DNA from: Zonotrichia leucophrys gambelii
Lineage: Eukaryota; Chordata; Aves; Passeriformes; Passerellidae
Direction: 5' to 3'
DNA: 64,000 nucleotides
Assembly (NCBI RefSeq): GCF_028769735.1
Contig: NC_088171.1
Span: forward strand, 78,571,216-78,635,215
Shown here: one piece after another, positions 21,646-33,292 of the stretch
How positions within the stretch are numbered: position 1 is the stretch's first letter
Layout of the letters: the number at the start of each line of letters is the position of its first letter
Position numbers and translations under genes: made by a program
Notes under the pieces: model-generated
What the model was told of the DNA's origin: nothing
The model's input: the letters and a program-made list of their open reading frames with translations, nothing else
The model's database searches: none

Positions 21646-24600
21646 AGGCAGAGTAGTCATGGCTATGACTGAAGGTACATGCATAGTCTTGCTGCCCATC
21701 TTTGTGCAGCCCATGTCTGGGGGGCAGTTGACATTGTCATTTGTCTGAATATCTTCAGTTTCCAATGCTACTAACTGGTTGAAGCCAAGAGGAGCTCCTA
21801 GATCTAAATGCTTAAGATGGAGTGTACTGAAATGTTTTCAGTTGTTGTGCCAGACATATTAGCTGGGCATTTTGGAGTTCTGGCTGGCACTGTTGAGGTG
21901 AAAATTTGAGAGCAAAGTTTCATGGAAGGTTAAGTAATAATTGTTTGAAGAAATGCACTGATGGAAAACATAACTCCAGGATTAATGCTGTCCTCAGAAG
22001 CTGACTGTACCTGCCTAATGCTCCAGCTCAGGGCTGGATTAATAATCTGCAGCGTAGTTGTTTTACATTGAATGTAATGAATTTCATTTCTTGAAAACTG
22101 CTCAAAATTATCCTAACATTCAGATGAATGTCAATCAAAATTTTGCATTTCCTGCTTGAAACTCTGAAGATACTGTGGATGACAGTGTTTGTTGTTCCCA
22201 CTCAGTACTGGTGTTTGGTCATCGTCATGCAGTGACCCAAGACATGTATTGGGTGGAACAGGTAGGCTCTCCCACTTAAGCAGGGGAACTGTTGCAGACT
22301 GGTGCAGAGAAAACCTGCGTGTTAGAGCTGAGGCAGCAGTGCTGCCTCGGTCCTGCTGGTGGAGATGTTAAATGTGTCCATGACTTTACCAGTGCTGACC
22401 TTCCTTTAGGGAGGCTGGCACCTTCAAAGCCATGGGCTGGCTCCTGATGCCCTGAGCTGTAGTGTGCTGGACTCTTGAGTGTGTGCCACAGGAACATGGC
22501 TGTTTCCTTGCCTCTCTGTTCATTGGGAAGGCAGCTGGCTACAGCCAGGTCTCACTTCTGCATTTAGGATTGCTCTGGGTTCCCAAAGAGTGGCTTTCAC
22601 TGTGTGGTTTTGATAAATGTTTTCTTTCTTTCTTGTCAGTGTTGTGTGCGTGATGTCACTGAGAATAGCAGAGAGACATTTATCTGTTAATGCTGTATTT
22701 TGACTTAAAGTTTTTCTCTAGTCTCCCTAAGAGGTAAGTTCTAAAGAAGCAGCTCCATCATCATGTCAGCACTTCTGAGACAGCAGTGTATTAACGGGAC
22801 TCTTAAGAAAGTGATAATTTCATAGTGGAGGTGCATGCTGTGTGGGGGTTTTGGTTTAGTGGATTTGTCTGTGATGTTTTGCTCATTTTGGTTTTTGTTT
22901 CTTTAGTGAAAGTTCTACTGCCTTGGAAGTTTTTTTTGCTGTTCCTGCATTTACTGAGAGCAAAGGGCTTGAGCAGTAATAGAGGGTACAGGTTCGCACA
23001 ACATTTAGTAAGTAAACTGACTAATACATTTAGAAAAGGTGTAGATTAGAGAAAGGAAAATGGAAGCAGAGAGAATTTTTGAGAAAGGCTGTGTTCACAT
23101 CCAAAACCTTAAACTAAAGTTGGATTGATAAATGAGTACCTCCTTTTTCCTGGCAAGATAGAGTTGCTGCCATTGTATATCCCTAGCTGGATGTGTAGAG
23201 GTTTCACTCTGAGTTATTCACTCTCAAAGTCAGAGGTAAGGCACCTGGTCTCAGCTACGTGACTCAAGCTGTGTGAATTGTCAGACACCATATCCCTTAT
23301 TACAGTCATGACCTGGCCCAGCCTGTGGTTATGGTATGGATTTCTGGCACTGAGGATATACCCTGCTTGTATGTGACAGGTCCCAACATCTGGCCATTGG
23401 GAGCTGGTAGTGTCTTTTTCTTTGGAGAGTTACTATCAAAGGGTCTTAAGTTTATGGGTAAGATTGTCTTTATACATAAATACACAAAAATACAGAAGAA
23501 GAAGGCTTAAGGCTTACTAACCTGAGTATTGAAACCTGCAGAACTGGCTTTGAATACCAGAATAAGTCACCAGTGAGAATCAGAGCAGTACGCAGTCTTG
23601 AGCTTTTGGTAAACAATCAATCATGGAATATACAAAACTTACAATAAAGACTTATTCTGAAGGAGTTTTGGGAATAGCCTAGTACAAATGCTTCAGTCTT
23701 AGTGGTTTAGAGTTTAAGGAGGCTTGGCAGTGAAGGCAGAAGTACAAGGAGATCATTGATCCACTGACAAATTTGCAGACATAAGGTTTAGGCTGAAGGT
23801 GCATGGAGTTTGCCACTCTCCTCAGCATGAAAGGGAACCAAAGGCAGCTCCTGTTCTTTGTACTGACTTGCTCAAGGAAGCCTGCTCTTTATGAGGAGAT
23901 GGGGATTGCCTGAATTTCCTGAATGTTCTAGTTCAGAAAAAATGCTGGTAAGTAATTATGAAAATTGGTGGTCATTTTGCAAGTCACAGGGAAGCAGGAG
24001 GAAGTAATTGGTATAATTTGCACCTATGATTCTGTCCTATACATCTTGCTGCAGTTTAGTCAGAAGAAAACGGAAGACAGGTATGGGAACCTACTGGTGC
24101 TTTACAGGAAGAGTTGTAATACTCGGGTGAAAATGGCTGTCTTGGAAAACCAGCAGAGGGCGTAGGAAAGCTTTTCCCGGAATTGTGTTTACTATGAAAA
24201 GAAATAAGGCCGAATAAGAGTGCTTTCATGCAGTGCAGAGGTAGGGTGAGACTGCAAAGCTCACCACTACCTTGAGTCAAGATTAGCACCAGGCTTCTGT
24301 GAAATGAATTGCTATTAATATCTTTATGTAGGTCCTGGGAGAGAATTGCTGGCACAGGATGGCTGGAGCAAGTTCATGGGGATCGTCAGCAACAGTGCTA
24401 CAGTCTGCACAACTTGTAGATAATTCCACCTGTGTCCAAGTATTTGAGAGTATTTTTATTAAACACACTTCTCAGTGTTTAGTCTTTTACCTCCCTGTAC
24501 AAAGGATAGCTGAGGGCAATTTTTTGTTTCCTAAGAGAATTCCAAATTACATTTGTTCCTACCAGGGAGCTGTGTTTCCAGCTATGATCCAGCCTCGCAC

Positions 24601-27600
24601 TTGTGCTCCCCTCCTCTAACCTTGCATTTTCTGGCTCCTACAATGAGTAGATTTGAGACTGTGTCAGAGTACAGTGGGTACTCTGGAGCAAGAATTTCCT
24701 GGCACGAGTGTAATTCAGTGTGCATGCTCTTCCCAGAGCAGATCACCCCATCTCAAGTGGTGCTTTCACTGTAGGAAAGGCTGGGTAAGAAGCATAGCAA
24801 AGGTAGCTCATTTTGGACAAGGATGACGTTCTTCCTGCCTGTCCATCCATTAACAGCTGGATATTGAAGTGATCCCAGTGCTGTATCTGACTCTGCAGAA
24901 TGAAGCAGCAGCATGAAAGAACTGGTGAAGCTGGTGGAGCACATCTGTACATCTGACATCTCCTTTTGGAAGTAGTTCTTCTGTTTTGTACACTTTAGTT
25001 ACCTAACAACAACCAAATGCTATTAGAGGGAAAAGCATGTACCTGTCATCTGGAAGGAAGGGGCTAGGAATGAGAGAGAGGCATATGGATATAGTGTGGC
25101 AGAGACACAGGGGACTCAGAAATGGAACACATTTGCAGCTAATTATGCTGAAGCTGCAAGTCAACAAGTATTTAAAGTAAGCAGCCCCTTCAGGAGTCCA
25201 CTACTGATTCCTGATTGGTGTCTTCAGGGCAAAGGCCTGACATGTAAAGGTGCTGGACAGCTGACAGCTGATGCTGGGGGGGCATCTCCGGGAGATTCTC
25301 CACTGCAGCTCTTAAGAGTTACTTTTGATCTATTGAAACTGGGGCATCCTGTGCTAATGGGCTTCATCTGCTCAGGGCTTTGGTCATCCTCCTCCACGCT
25401 ATCAGCTCAGTGCTGCTGGTGGGACACTGCACTGCAGGGGCTCAAGTGGGTTTGTGCTATCATGACCACAATGGATGGAAGTTATAAATAATCTTTAGGA
25501 CACGTGAGAATGAAAATTAAAAATACATCTTTAACTCCTTGAGTCTTAATGCTTAATTGCTTTAATCCCGCAGTCTACCTTGCTGCAGTTGCAGAATAGC
25601 AGTCACCAGATTATCATCAAATCCTCAGCAGCTGGCAGAGCTTGGATATTTTAAATGACCATCTAAAGGCACTTCCGACCCAAAGGAAATTTCTGTTGTC
25701 TCCCACTGCATTCCAAACTGTGTAAGATGCAGCAGCCAAGCATTTCAGGAGCTGTAGAAGTGGTGACAGGACACCTGTAACCGGTTTTGTGTTAGGGATT
25801 TCTGCACATCTAGTGTACCAGACTAAAAGGCAGTGCGATAAATTCTAGCTGGACAGGAAGGGAATCACAATCACTCTGAAAGTTCTTCCCAGTGTAAAGT
25901 TAGATGACTCTTCCCCAAAGCAAAAAGTGATCTGTTAGCAGGTCTTTTAATAATAACATTGCCAAGCATGTATGTCTTCATACAGTTCTCTGATGCAAAG
26001 AAAAGAGCTGTCTAACATTGAGACATATTTATTGTTATTCCTTATATTTGTTGTCTTGGAATCTTATTTGTTTTTTACTTTACTCTATTTATATACTCAA
26101 TATTTGTCAGCAATTTACAGTGATCAATTCCATAACCTTTCATGGGGAAGTAAGAGGCTTGCTCCTCCTGCATCATGTGGGCAAAAGGGAATGTGTACCA
26201 GGACTCAGAGGAACTGCATGTTCACATCAGGTAACCTCATATCTTAATATTCCTTTCTTGAAGGATCTTCAGGAAACAGGTCTGGGTAGGAATGACTGGC
26301 AATCAATAAGCCAAATAACAGACTTAGCAGCAGCAAATGCTATTGATTACAGAAGGGGAAAAGGAAAATCTTTACATTTTGAATGAGCTCGAGGCCACAA
26401 AGAACCTGATGTTTTACAAAATGAAATTTGTAGCAAGATACACTTCTCCTTGGAACACTTTATTGTTTATGCCGCCAGCTCAATGAGAACTTTAATATTT
26501 AAAGCATGCCAGGAGGACCCAGAGAGAAGTTTACAAAACTGAGTGGCTCAGTGAATGGTCACAAGACCAACAGAAGTTGCATTTCTGCAACAAATGGGTA
26601 AACCAAGGACTTCAGATGTGTAAGAGCAGTGCAGCAGGATAACCTGTTACCCAGCTCTGGTGATATTTTCCAGCAAGCTGAGGTGGAAGGAGTCTCCCTG
26701 AGCCTTCTCCCTGTGTCAATGGGCTGCAGTGCTCCAGAGCCTTTGGCCTCTGCAGCACATGGAGGTGCAGCCCTCAACACCAGCTGAAGCTGGGGTGTGC
26801 TGTCTCTGCCTCAGCTTCCTCTGCTATTTGTGGTTTTTTTAAGCTAGGAAAGAGGGCATGCTTGTAAACCTCAGGGCTAATTTGCCTTGCATTGCTGCAC
26901 CTCAACCAAATCCCCCCATGCAAAAACAATTTCACATTTCCTACCCCTGCCAATGCCTGTTAATGGTTTGCAAGGTTTATACAGTTATCTACAGATACGT
27001 TGGCTTCTCTTTCTCTGGCTTGGGTAGCTTTCCACCCTTGAATTGCTGCACTTTACAGACATGAAAGCAGCCTGGCTTTCCTAGGCAAGATCTGCATTTG
27101 GTCTTTCCCTGTTCTGCTGCACTAACACTAATGCCTTAACAGGTAGGGCAACTGTGTGTGTGTTCATGATATATGCACTGAAAATATTCATAAAATCACT
27201 GAAGTTTTCCAAAATCCAGATATTTTCTGACATCTTTCACAGGAGCAGTCATACCTAGTTTACTTAATTCCTTGCAATCAAGGTGTTTCAGTAGATCCTG
27301 CCATTCAAGTTGCCATATTTTAACTAAACTATACTGTGCAGGCTGTCAAAATATGGCATTTCAAAATGAAGAATGTTTCAAGGGGTTTTTCCCACTAAGT
27401 GCTAAGAATTACCAACTGATATTACCTTAAAATGTCCATAGGCCAACAATAAACCCAGACTTATTTTTGCTCTAATAATTGACCCCACATCCAAGTAAAG
27501 GACTGGTAAATGGTATTGCCTTTCTTCATCTTCAGTACAGGACATGCAGTTGCCTCTGCTTTCCTGCCAGTGGAAGGTTCATTGTCCCACAGAGAAGGGA

Positions 27601-29898
27601 AGAGTGACCTGTGAGCTGTGGAGCTGTGTCCATCACCCTTGGATATTTGTGAGTTTTGCCAACAGGTGTCAGTAGAAGCCCCATAATTCATCATAGAGTC
27701 TGTCTTGGTTTCCTTCCTTATCTGTTGAACTCTGCTATGCCTAACATAGCTACATGAGAGAACACATTGTGCTCAGGTTTGTCCTTGACTGTTTTCCACC
27801 TAAAGCCATTGTGGTTCTTCCTGCAACACAGTTCCTGACAGAAAGATGGCCTTTTATAGAGGAAGGGAGGAGCAGTACAGTCATGGCACAGTTTCACAGC
27901 CATTTACAGAGCACAGAGAGGATTAGGTGGCTCTGCTGTGCCCACATAGTTCTCTAGCAAGGAGCTATCAGGAATTAGTCAGCAGGATCTAATGCAACAT
28001 CTTGCCTTCCCCCAGGTCTGGGCACTTGCCTTGAGTTGTAATCTGAAGCAGAGAGTCCTCTCCTGAAGGCAGATGCCTTTCAGATAGCTGACCAGGACTG
28101 ACTTAAAGGTTTAAGTGCTTGCAGGAGGGTGCCCTCTTCTTAATTAATAGGCCAGCTGTTCAAATTCTCATTACTCAGCAGCTAAATATAGAAATCAGCC
28201 AGATGCCTTTGAAGTTTTATATTAAATGACTTGGTCTTTTGGGCCCATGAATCATCCATTTTTTTCTGTACTGTGGCATGGCTCCAGGAAGCAATCCCAG
28301 CACAGCCATTAAGAATAGCTGAGGTACTTTGGGCAGGATTACAGCCAAAGCTGTACGTGCACTCTGAAGTTACTCAGGGTCAGGAACCAGTGCCAGAAAC
28401 TGCAGTCAGCCCACCTTGAGCATTTATCATGTCCCAGCTGCGAGATCTCCCAGACTCAGAAGGTCACGAAGCATTGAATCATTTGGAAATCCACCTGTTC
28501 TTTCCATGGTTAGATACCCTTGCACTCTGTCCTTGTTCTGCTGCTGTTCCTCTTGTTCCTGAGTCATCTCAAGCTGGCTGGGAGCTCACAGGGCTCAGTG
28601 GAGTAGCCCCAAATCCGTGCTTTGTTCCTTTACATCAGCCCTCAGTTAGGAATTTGAGCTCTGAGTAAAGCAAAAGAAGCCATTGGTAACTCTAGCAAAC
28701 AACCAACGGAACTCTGACAGCAAAATAACATTTTACATTTTATTCTTCCTGCAGTTTGTGTCAGCAGGAGCAGATCACAGCTCCCATGCTCACCTAAGCA
28801 AGGCATTCCAGTATGAAGGCTCCCAAACTTCCAAGCCCATTTTATGCCTATCTGTGACAGCAGCAGATATTAGCAGCAAATCAGTCAAGCAGAGAGAATA
28901 AATACATAAATCCTCTGTTATTCTGTGTAATACTTTAGCACTTCACTGATTGTGGGGAAATAATCCCCTTCTGACTGGCTAGTAGGGGATGGTTTGATGT
29001 CCAGTGGCAAGTGCAAGACTAGGACTGAAAGTCATCCAAAGGCATTAAGTCATGTATCAGGAGCATCCAGGCAAACTGTGCCCCTCTGCCCACATGGTCA
29101 GTAGCTCTTATGAACAGTTTTGCCATAGCCTTTCAAACCTTCACACGCACAAAAAAATGTCACAACTGGTTGCCTTGATGTATTTAATCAGATCCCTCTC
29201 AGTGTTTTCGTGTAAAATCATTATGAGAGCAGTTTATGGGCTTGCTTCCCTTTTTAGCATTCCATTCCTGCTAAAACTTTGCACCTTTCATAAATCTTTG
29301 CTTCTCAGAGTTTTACTGTGTACCAGTTATATCTTAAGTGCTTGTGGGGTCTTCTTGTGTGACCAAGACATGCATTCCTATTAGGTATTATCTCAGAGGC
29401 AAACTCTTGACAATTCTGAATATATGCACCTTGAACTTTCCTGTTTTAATTCATTAGTCACCTACCAGCAACTCTCAAGGTTATCAGAGCAAAAAATGAA
29501 ATCTGCAGCACAGCTTAAAGGGCTTGGGGAAAAAGAATAAAGTAGTATGATAAGGGGAAAAGGGTTTGTGCAGTCCAAAACCTCTGCATATTGAATGTGT
29601 AAAAGTTTGCAGCCTGCAATAAAGGAATCTCAATGGACTTTTAGAGGATAGTATTTGCAGAGTAGTTACTTAATGTTTTAAAAGTCCATTGAAGAAGTAG
29701 GTGAGCTGTTCTTATAAACTAGCCAAATGCTTCAGAAAAATATGAAATATAGCCATTTCAGCATTTTCCAGATATGGAATAGGTGACTGGTTCTCAGGTA
29801 GATGTAATTTATTTGATTTAGTTCCATTTTAACCTTTTTGCCTCTCATTTTATTTTTAGTCGTGTACACGGAGCTTTTGCTTTTTTCTCTGTACTGTG
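21646..29898. other. Intergenic DNA, no gene seen
   Basis: About 8.2 kb downstream of ZNF622 without a splice-consistent coding frame or a repeat I can name. Short frames (for example 25096-25491, 131 codons) have no recognisable domain and no good exon borders. Confidence 0.6.
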
Positions 29899-29943
29899 CT
29901 ACAATTTATGATTTTTGGAGCCATTGAAGACTAAATTGGAATT
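29899..29943 (+). repeat. 45-bp segment, copy 1 of an inverted pair
   Basis: The sequence around agccattgaagactaaattg is repeated in reverse complement at 32605-32650 with a few mismatches, about 2.7 kb away. The pair brackets the LTR palindrome from outside. Confidence 0.6.
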
Positions 29944-30698
29944 CCTTCATTAATGCAACAGCATCAATTTATGAATGAGTACCCAGCAGGTTTTGAAAGG
30001 CTATCTTCCTCCTTGGCCAAGGTGATGATATTGCAAAATGCCTCAGCATTCCTGCACATCTGTTCATCTTTCTCTGTGATGTGCCCTATCTGGAGTACAA
30101 ATACAGATCAAGGTTACAGCAAGAAAGAGATAAATGTATTCAGACAGAAGGAAAAGGAAATCTTGCAGTAGGCACCAAGATCTCTTCTATGAAGAGCCAC
30201 ACAACATTGGGGATGTTCTCCCTCAAAACTTAACTTTTTGTAAGGGCTCTGATTCCAGCAGGTGTTTTGGCATAACATAATTTGCATTATTTACAAACAT
30301 TATTTTAGATGTTCAGTTTCTTTGGCTAACGTGGGATGTGTTAACCTCGTTGCTTTCCTCTTCCTGCTGTCTGATGTCTGCTTGTCCTGAATTTTAAGAC
30401 TAAAATACAGAGAAATGCTGCTGATTCAGTAATCAGATCAGCCCTCTGGGCAGTGATCTCTAGGCTTCCTTCCAACAATGTCTCCTTTCCAATCACTTTG
30501 TGGAAAGCACTCATCTTTGCAAGGATCCAGCATTCAGAATCAAACAGGACAAACCATTGACAGGAGAAACCACATCTTCTGTCTTTGGAGACAGAACTTG
30601 CTATCTTACACCAGAAGTTTGTTACAGTCTTCACCAGAGGCGTAGAACTTTAGAGATAGTACACCAGCCTGATCGGAAATGCAAACTGTTGTCCACAT

Positions 30699-31142
30699 TC
30701 AGTAGCAAACACAAATTGCCTTGGAGTCAAATGTAGCCCACACTAGCCACAAGAGGACAGGGCAGGCAATTACTTCTCGTGATACAGTCGCTGTAGTACA
30801 TCCATTAAAAAGCAAAACTGCTTCTGATTCAGGGAGAAGTTGCCTCCAGAAGGAAACCACCACAATGTGAACCTCAGCCAGCTGACTGGAAGGAACTGGC
30901 TCCAGATACCGGGAGTGTAAGAGCTCCTGTGCTGTACCTTGACAGCTTTCACCACAATCCGGACTCATCACAGCCGGTTGCACTGCAGTGTCTGCCTGAG
31001 AGGGGAAATGCTGTCTCCTGTAGCCCTGGGGAAAACCTGATGCATCCTCTGGAATTAAGGGGCTTGCATAGGAGATCCCACCTCTGCTTCCCATCTGGCA
31101 CGTGCACTGAGAGTCCAGTGGAGACTGTGGCCTAATGCTCAA
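30699..31142 (-). other. Unassigned 147-codon open frame
   Basis: Minus-strand frame with a stretch SSQLAEVHIVVVSFWRQLLP. The SSQLAEV part loosely recalls the Q-x-AEL-x-AV motif of retroviral RNase H. No catalytic Asp context follows where expected (the equivalent segment reads LLFNGCTTATV). It may be a chance frame or a badly decayed pol remnant next to the LTR cluster. I do not assign a function. Confidence 0.2.
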
Positions 31143-31325
31143 TCTGTTTGGTCTCAGTTCTTTGTGCTGATAGGAGAAAAGAACAGAACTGACTTCCCTG
31201 AACCTGTGCTTGGAGACAGCACCGAGTCATTGTTGTGGTTTGTAAAGACAGGTGTCTGCTACAGAAGGCAGCAGCCTCCCCTGAAATGGAAAATGTAAAA
31301 CCCTCCCTCCAAAATATTATAATTT

Positions 31326-31367
31326 TATATATGTATGTGTGTATGTGTATATATATATATATATATA
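31326..31367. repeat. TA/TG microsatellite left of the LTR palindrome
   Basis: Alternating purine-pyrimidine run (tatgtgtgtatgtg then ta repeats) directly abutting the outer end of the left LTR arm. Confidence 0.85.
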
Positions 31368-31973
31368 TGCTGTGGTGTGTTCTTAAGTTCGTTAGTTTGC
31401 TCCCCCCGTTTTCTGTATTACTTCCTGCTGCTACCCTGCCAGTTAGGTTGCTATGGAAATGAAACTGCTCCTCCCTTGGTTTCTCTTATAAAGTGAAAGT
31501 TGTTTCCTCCTTGGGGTCAGTCAATCACTCTTTTTCTCCTCCCAGGTTTCGAGAATTTTCTTTTCTCTGGGAGGTATGGTTGGCTGTAGCCCCGGAGCCC
31601 CTCCTATGATTTATAACAGTTGGTTACTTTAGTATATCAGTTATGTTTCGTACCTCCAAATATGTATTTCTATTGGATAGCCGGGTTTCCCTGCCTTCTT
31701 CCCCCCTTTTCCCTTAAAACCCTCTCCTGCCCCTTGTTCGGAGCCATTTGCTGGGTGTTTCCCCTCCTTGTTGGTTCTTCTGTAATAAACCGACAGTTTA
31801 CCCCCAGCAAGTGGTCGCCTCCTAATTCGTCTCTCACCGCGCTGCTCCGAGCTATCACCCAGCTCAGCCCAAGGCCAAAGCCGCCGAGGGGGGCTGTTTT
31901 CTGATGCGCAGGGGCCCTGGCCTTCGCCCCTCACCAGATAGCCGGATTCCAGGGCCGTTCACGCCCCCGCGCA
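31368..31973 (+). mobile_element. ERVK-like LTR, + orientation (left arm of a palindrome)
   Basis: 606-bp LTR beginning tgctgtggtg and ending ccgcgca. It has a TATA-like cttataaagtg near 31490 and poly(A) signal aataaa at 31784-31789. It is followed three bases later by a primer binding site. The U3-R-U5 order runs left to right. Bases 31368-31905 pair with 32005-32544. Confidence 0.8.
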
Positions 31974-31976
31974 GAG

Positions 31977-31996
31977 TGGCGGACCAACGTTGGGGC
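31977..31996 (+). other. Retroviral primer binding site (lysine-tRNA type)
   Basis: tggcggaccaacgttggggc begins three bases after the LTR end. It resembles the class II retrovirus tRNA-Lys primer site (TGGCGCCCAACGTGGGGC) with substitutions and an extra t. It supports the LTR boundary and the ERVK-like assignment. Only about 8 bases of leader follow before the inverted arm. Confidence 0.65.
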
Positions 31997-32004
31997 CTGA
32001 AATA

Positions 32005-32544
32005 ATCAGAAAACAGCCCCCCTCGGCGGCTTTGGCCTCGGGCTGAGCTGGGGGGATAGCTCGGAGCAGCGCGGTGAGAGACGAATCAGGAGGCGACCAC
32101 TTGCTGGGGGTAAAACTGTCGGTTTATTACAGAAGAACGAACAAGGAGGGGAAACACCCAGCAAATGGCCCTGAACAAGGGGCAGGAGAGGGTTTTAAGG
32201 GAAAAGGGGGGAAGAAGGCAGGGAAACCCGGCTATCCAATAGAAATACATATTTGGAGGTACGAAACATAACTGATACACTAAAGTAACCAACTGTTATA
32301 AATCATAGGAGGGGCTCCGGGGCTACAGCCAACCATACCTCCCAGAGAAAGGAAAATTCTCGAAACCTGGGAGGAGAAAAAGAGTGATTGACTGACCCCA
32401 AGGAGGAAACAACTTTCACTTTATAAGAGAAACCAAGGGAGGAGCAGTTTCATTTCCATAGCAACATAACTGGCAGGGTAGCAGCAGGAAGTAATACAGA
32501 AAATGGGGGGAGCAAACTAACGAACTTAAGAACACACCACAGCA
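32005..32544 (-). mobile_element. ERVK-like LTR, - orientation (right arm of the palindrome)
   Basis: Reverse complement of 31368-31905. By hand I count about 12 differences over 540 bp (for example tagtatatc/tagtgtatc and ttagg/ttatg), roughly 98% identity. It lacks the last 68 bp of U5 present in the left copy, so it is truncated at the palindrome centre. Its U3 end faces outward into an AT microsatellite. Confidence 0.8.
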
Positions 32545-32563
32545 TATATATATTTATACACAC

Positions 32564-32602
<39 letters not shown>
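32545..32602. repeat. AT microsatellite right of the palindrome
   Basis: tatatatatttatacacac followed by about 37 bases of pure AT alternation. Confidence 0.85.
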
Positions 32603-32604
<2 letters not shown>

Positions 32605-32605
<1 letters not shown>

Positions 32606-32650
32606 AATTCCAGTTTAGTCTTCAATGGCTCAAAAAAATCATTAATTGTA
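32605..32650 (-). repeat. 45-bp segment, copy 2 of an inverted pair
   Basis: Reverse complement of 29899-29943, lying between the AT repeat and the ATATT repeat. Core tttagtcttcaatggct. Confidence 0.6.
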
Positions 32651-32659
32651 ACACACACA

Positions 32660-32727
32660 TATATTATATTATATTATATTATATTATATTATATTATATT
32701 ATATTATATTATATTATATTATATTTT
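32660..32727. repeat. (ATATT)n pentanucleotide microsatellite
   Basis: About 12 near-perfect tandem copies of a 5-bp AT-only unit (tatat/ttata), directly abutting the following LTR. Confidence 0.9.
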
Positions 32728-33292
32728 TGTAATTAGGAGGCTCTCAGGCAAATATATGGGAGCAGGAAAAGCAGTTCTTTATTAGGGAAGAAAAAAAAAC
32801 AAAACAAAAAAACACCAATGCAGTAATACAGAGCAACACTGACAGAGTCAGAATACGACCTGACACCCTGTTGGTCAGGGTGTTGGTAGCTGTCCAATTG
32901 AAATGGTGGCTGCAGTCCTCCTGGAGTGTCAGGTGTGGTTCTGTTGAAGCAGTGATCCTGAAGAAGGGTGTAATCTTCCTCTGAAGATCCAGTGGTCATG
33001 TAGATGGACCTGGTTTTCCTCAGAATCCAGTGGGAAAAGGCTACTGTGGTCTTCTAAATCTCTGATTATATCCAGTTAGGAATGCTTGGCTCCTCCCTCC
33101 GGGTGGAACTTCTCACAACGGGGTGATGTAGTTTTATCAGTCATGCAGTGAGACTCAATGGCCCATTAACAGAAGATATCCTCCCTGGAGGGAGGACTGG
33201 TTGTGGAAGAGAAAGAAAACTGCCCAATTAACAGAAGATAACTAGCCCATCAGATAGGAGCAGAATACACACACCATTTTCAACCTAAGACA
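32728..33292 (-). mobile_element. LTR, antisense (565 bp), ERVL-like songbird type
   Basis: Starts tgtaattagg and ends cctaagaca on the + strand, so on the minus strand it runs TGTCTTAGG...TAATTACA. It carries a poly(A) signal (tttatt on +, 32778-32783) and a T-rich stretch. It closely resembles an LTR I recall as abundant in passerine genomes. I could not find a target duplication: left flank atttt, right flank gtcat. Confidence 0.7.

Noticed and set aside
31641..32292. Open frames of up to 97 codons mirrored on both strands
   Set aside because: They are LTR sequence; the same frames appear twice because the LTR is present as an inverted pair. Not a gene.
32545..32727. AT-rich tandem repeats as a possible CRISPR array or replication origin
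   Set aside because: Simple 2- and 5-bp microsatellites without unique spacers, in vertebrate DNA.
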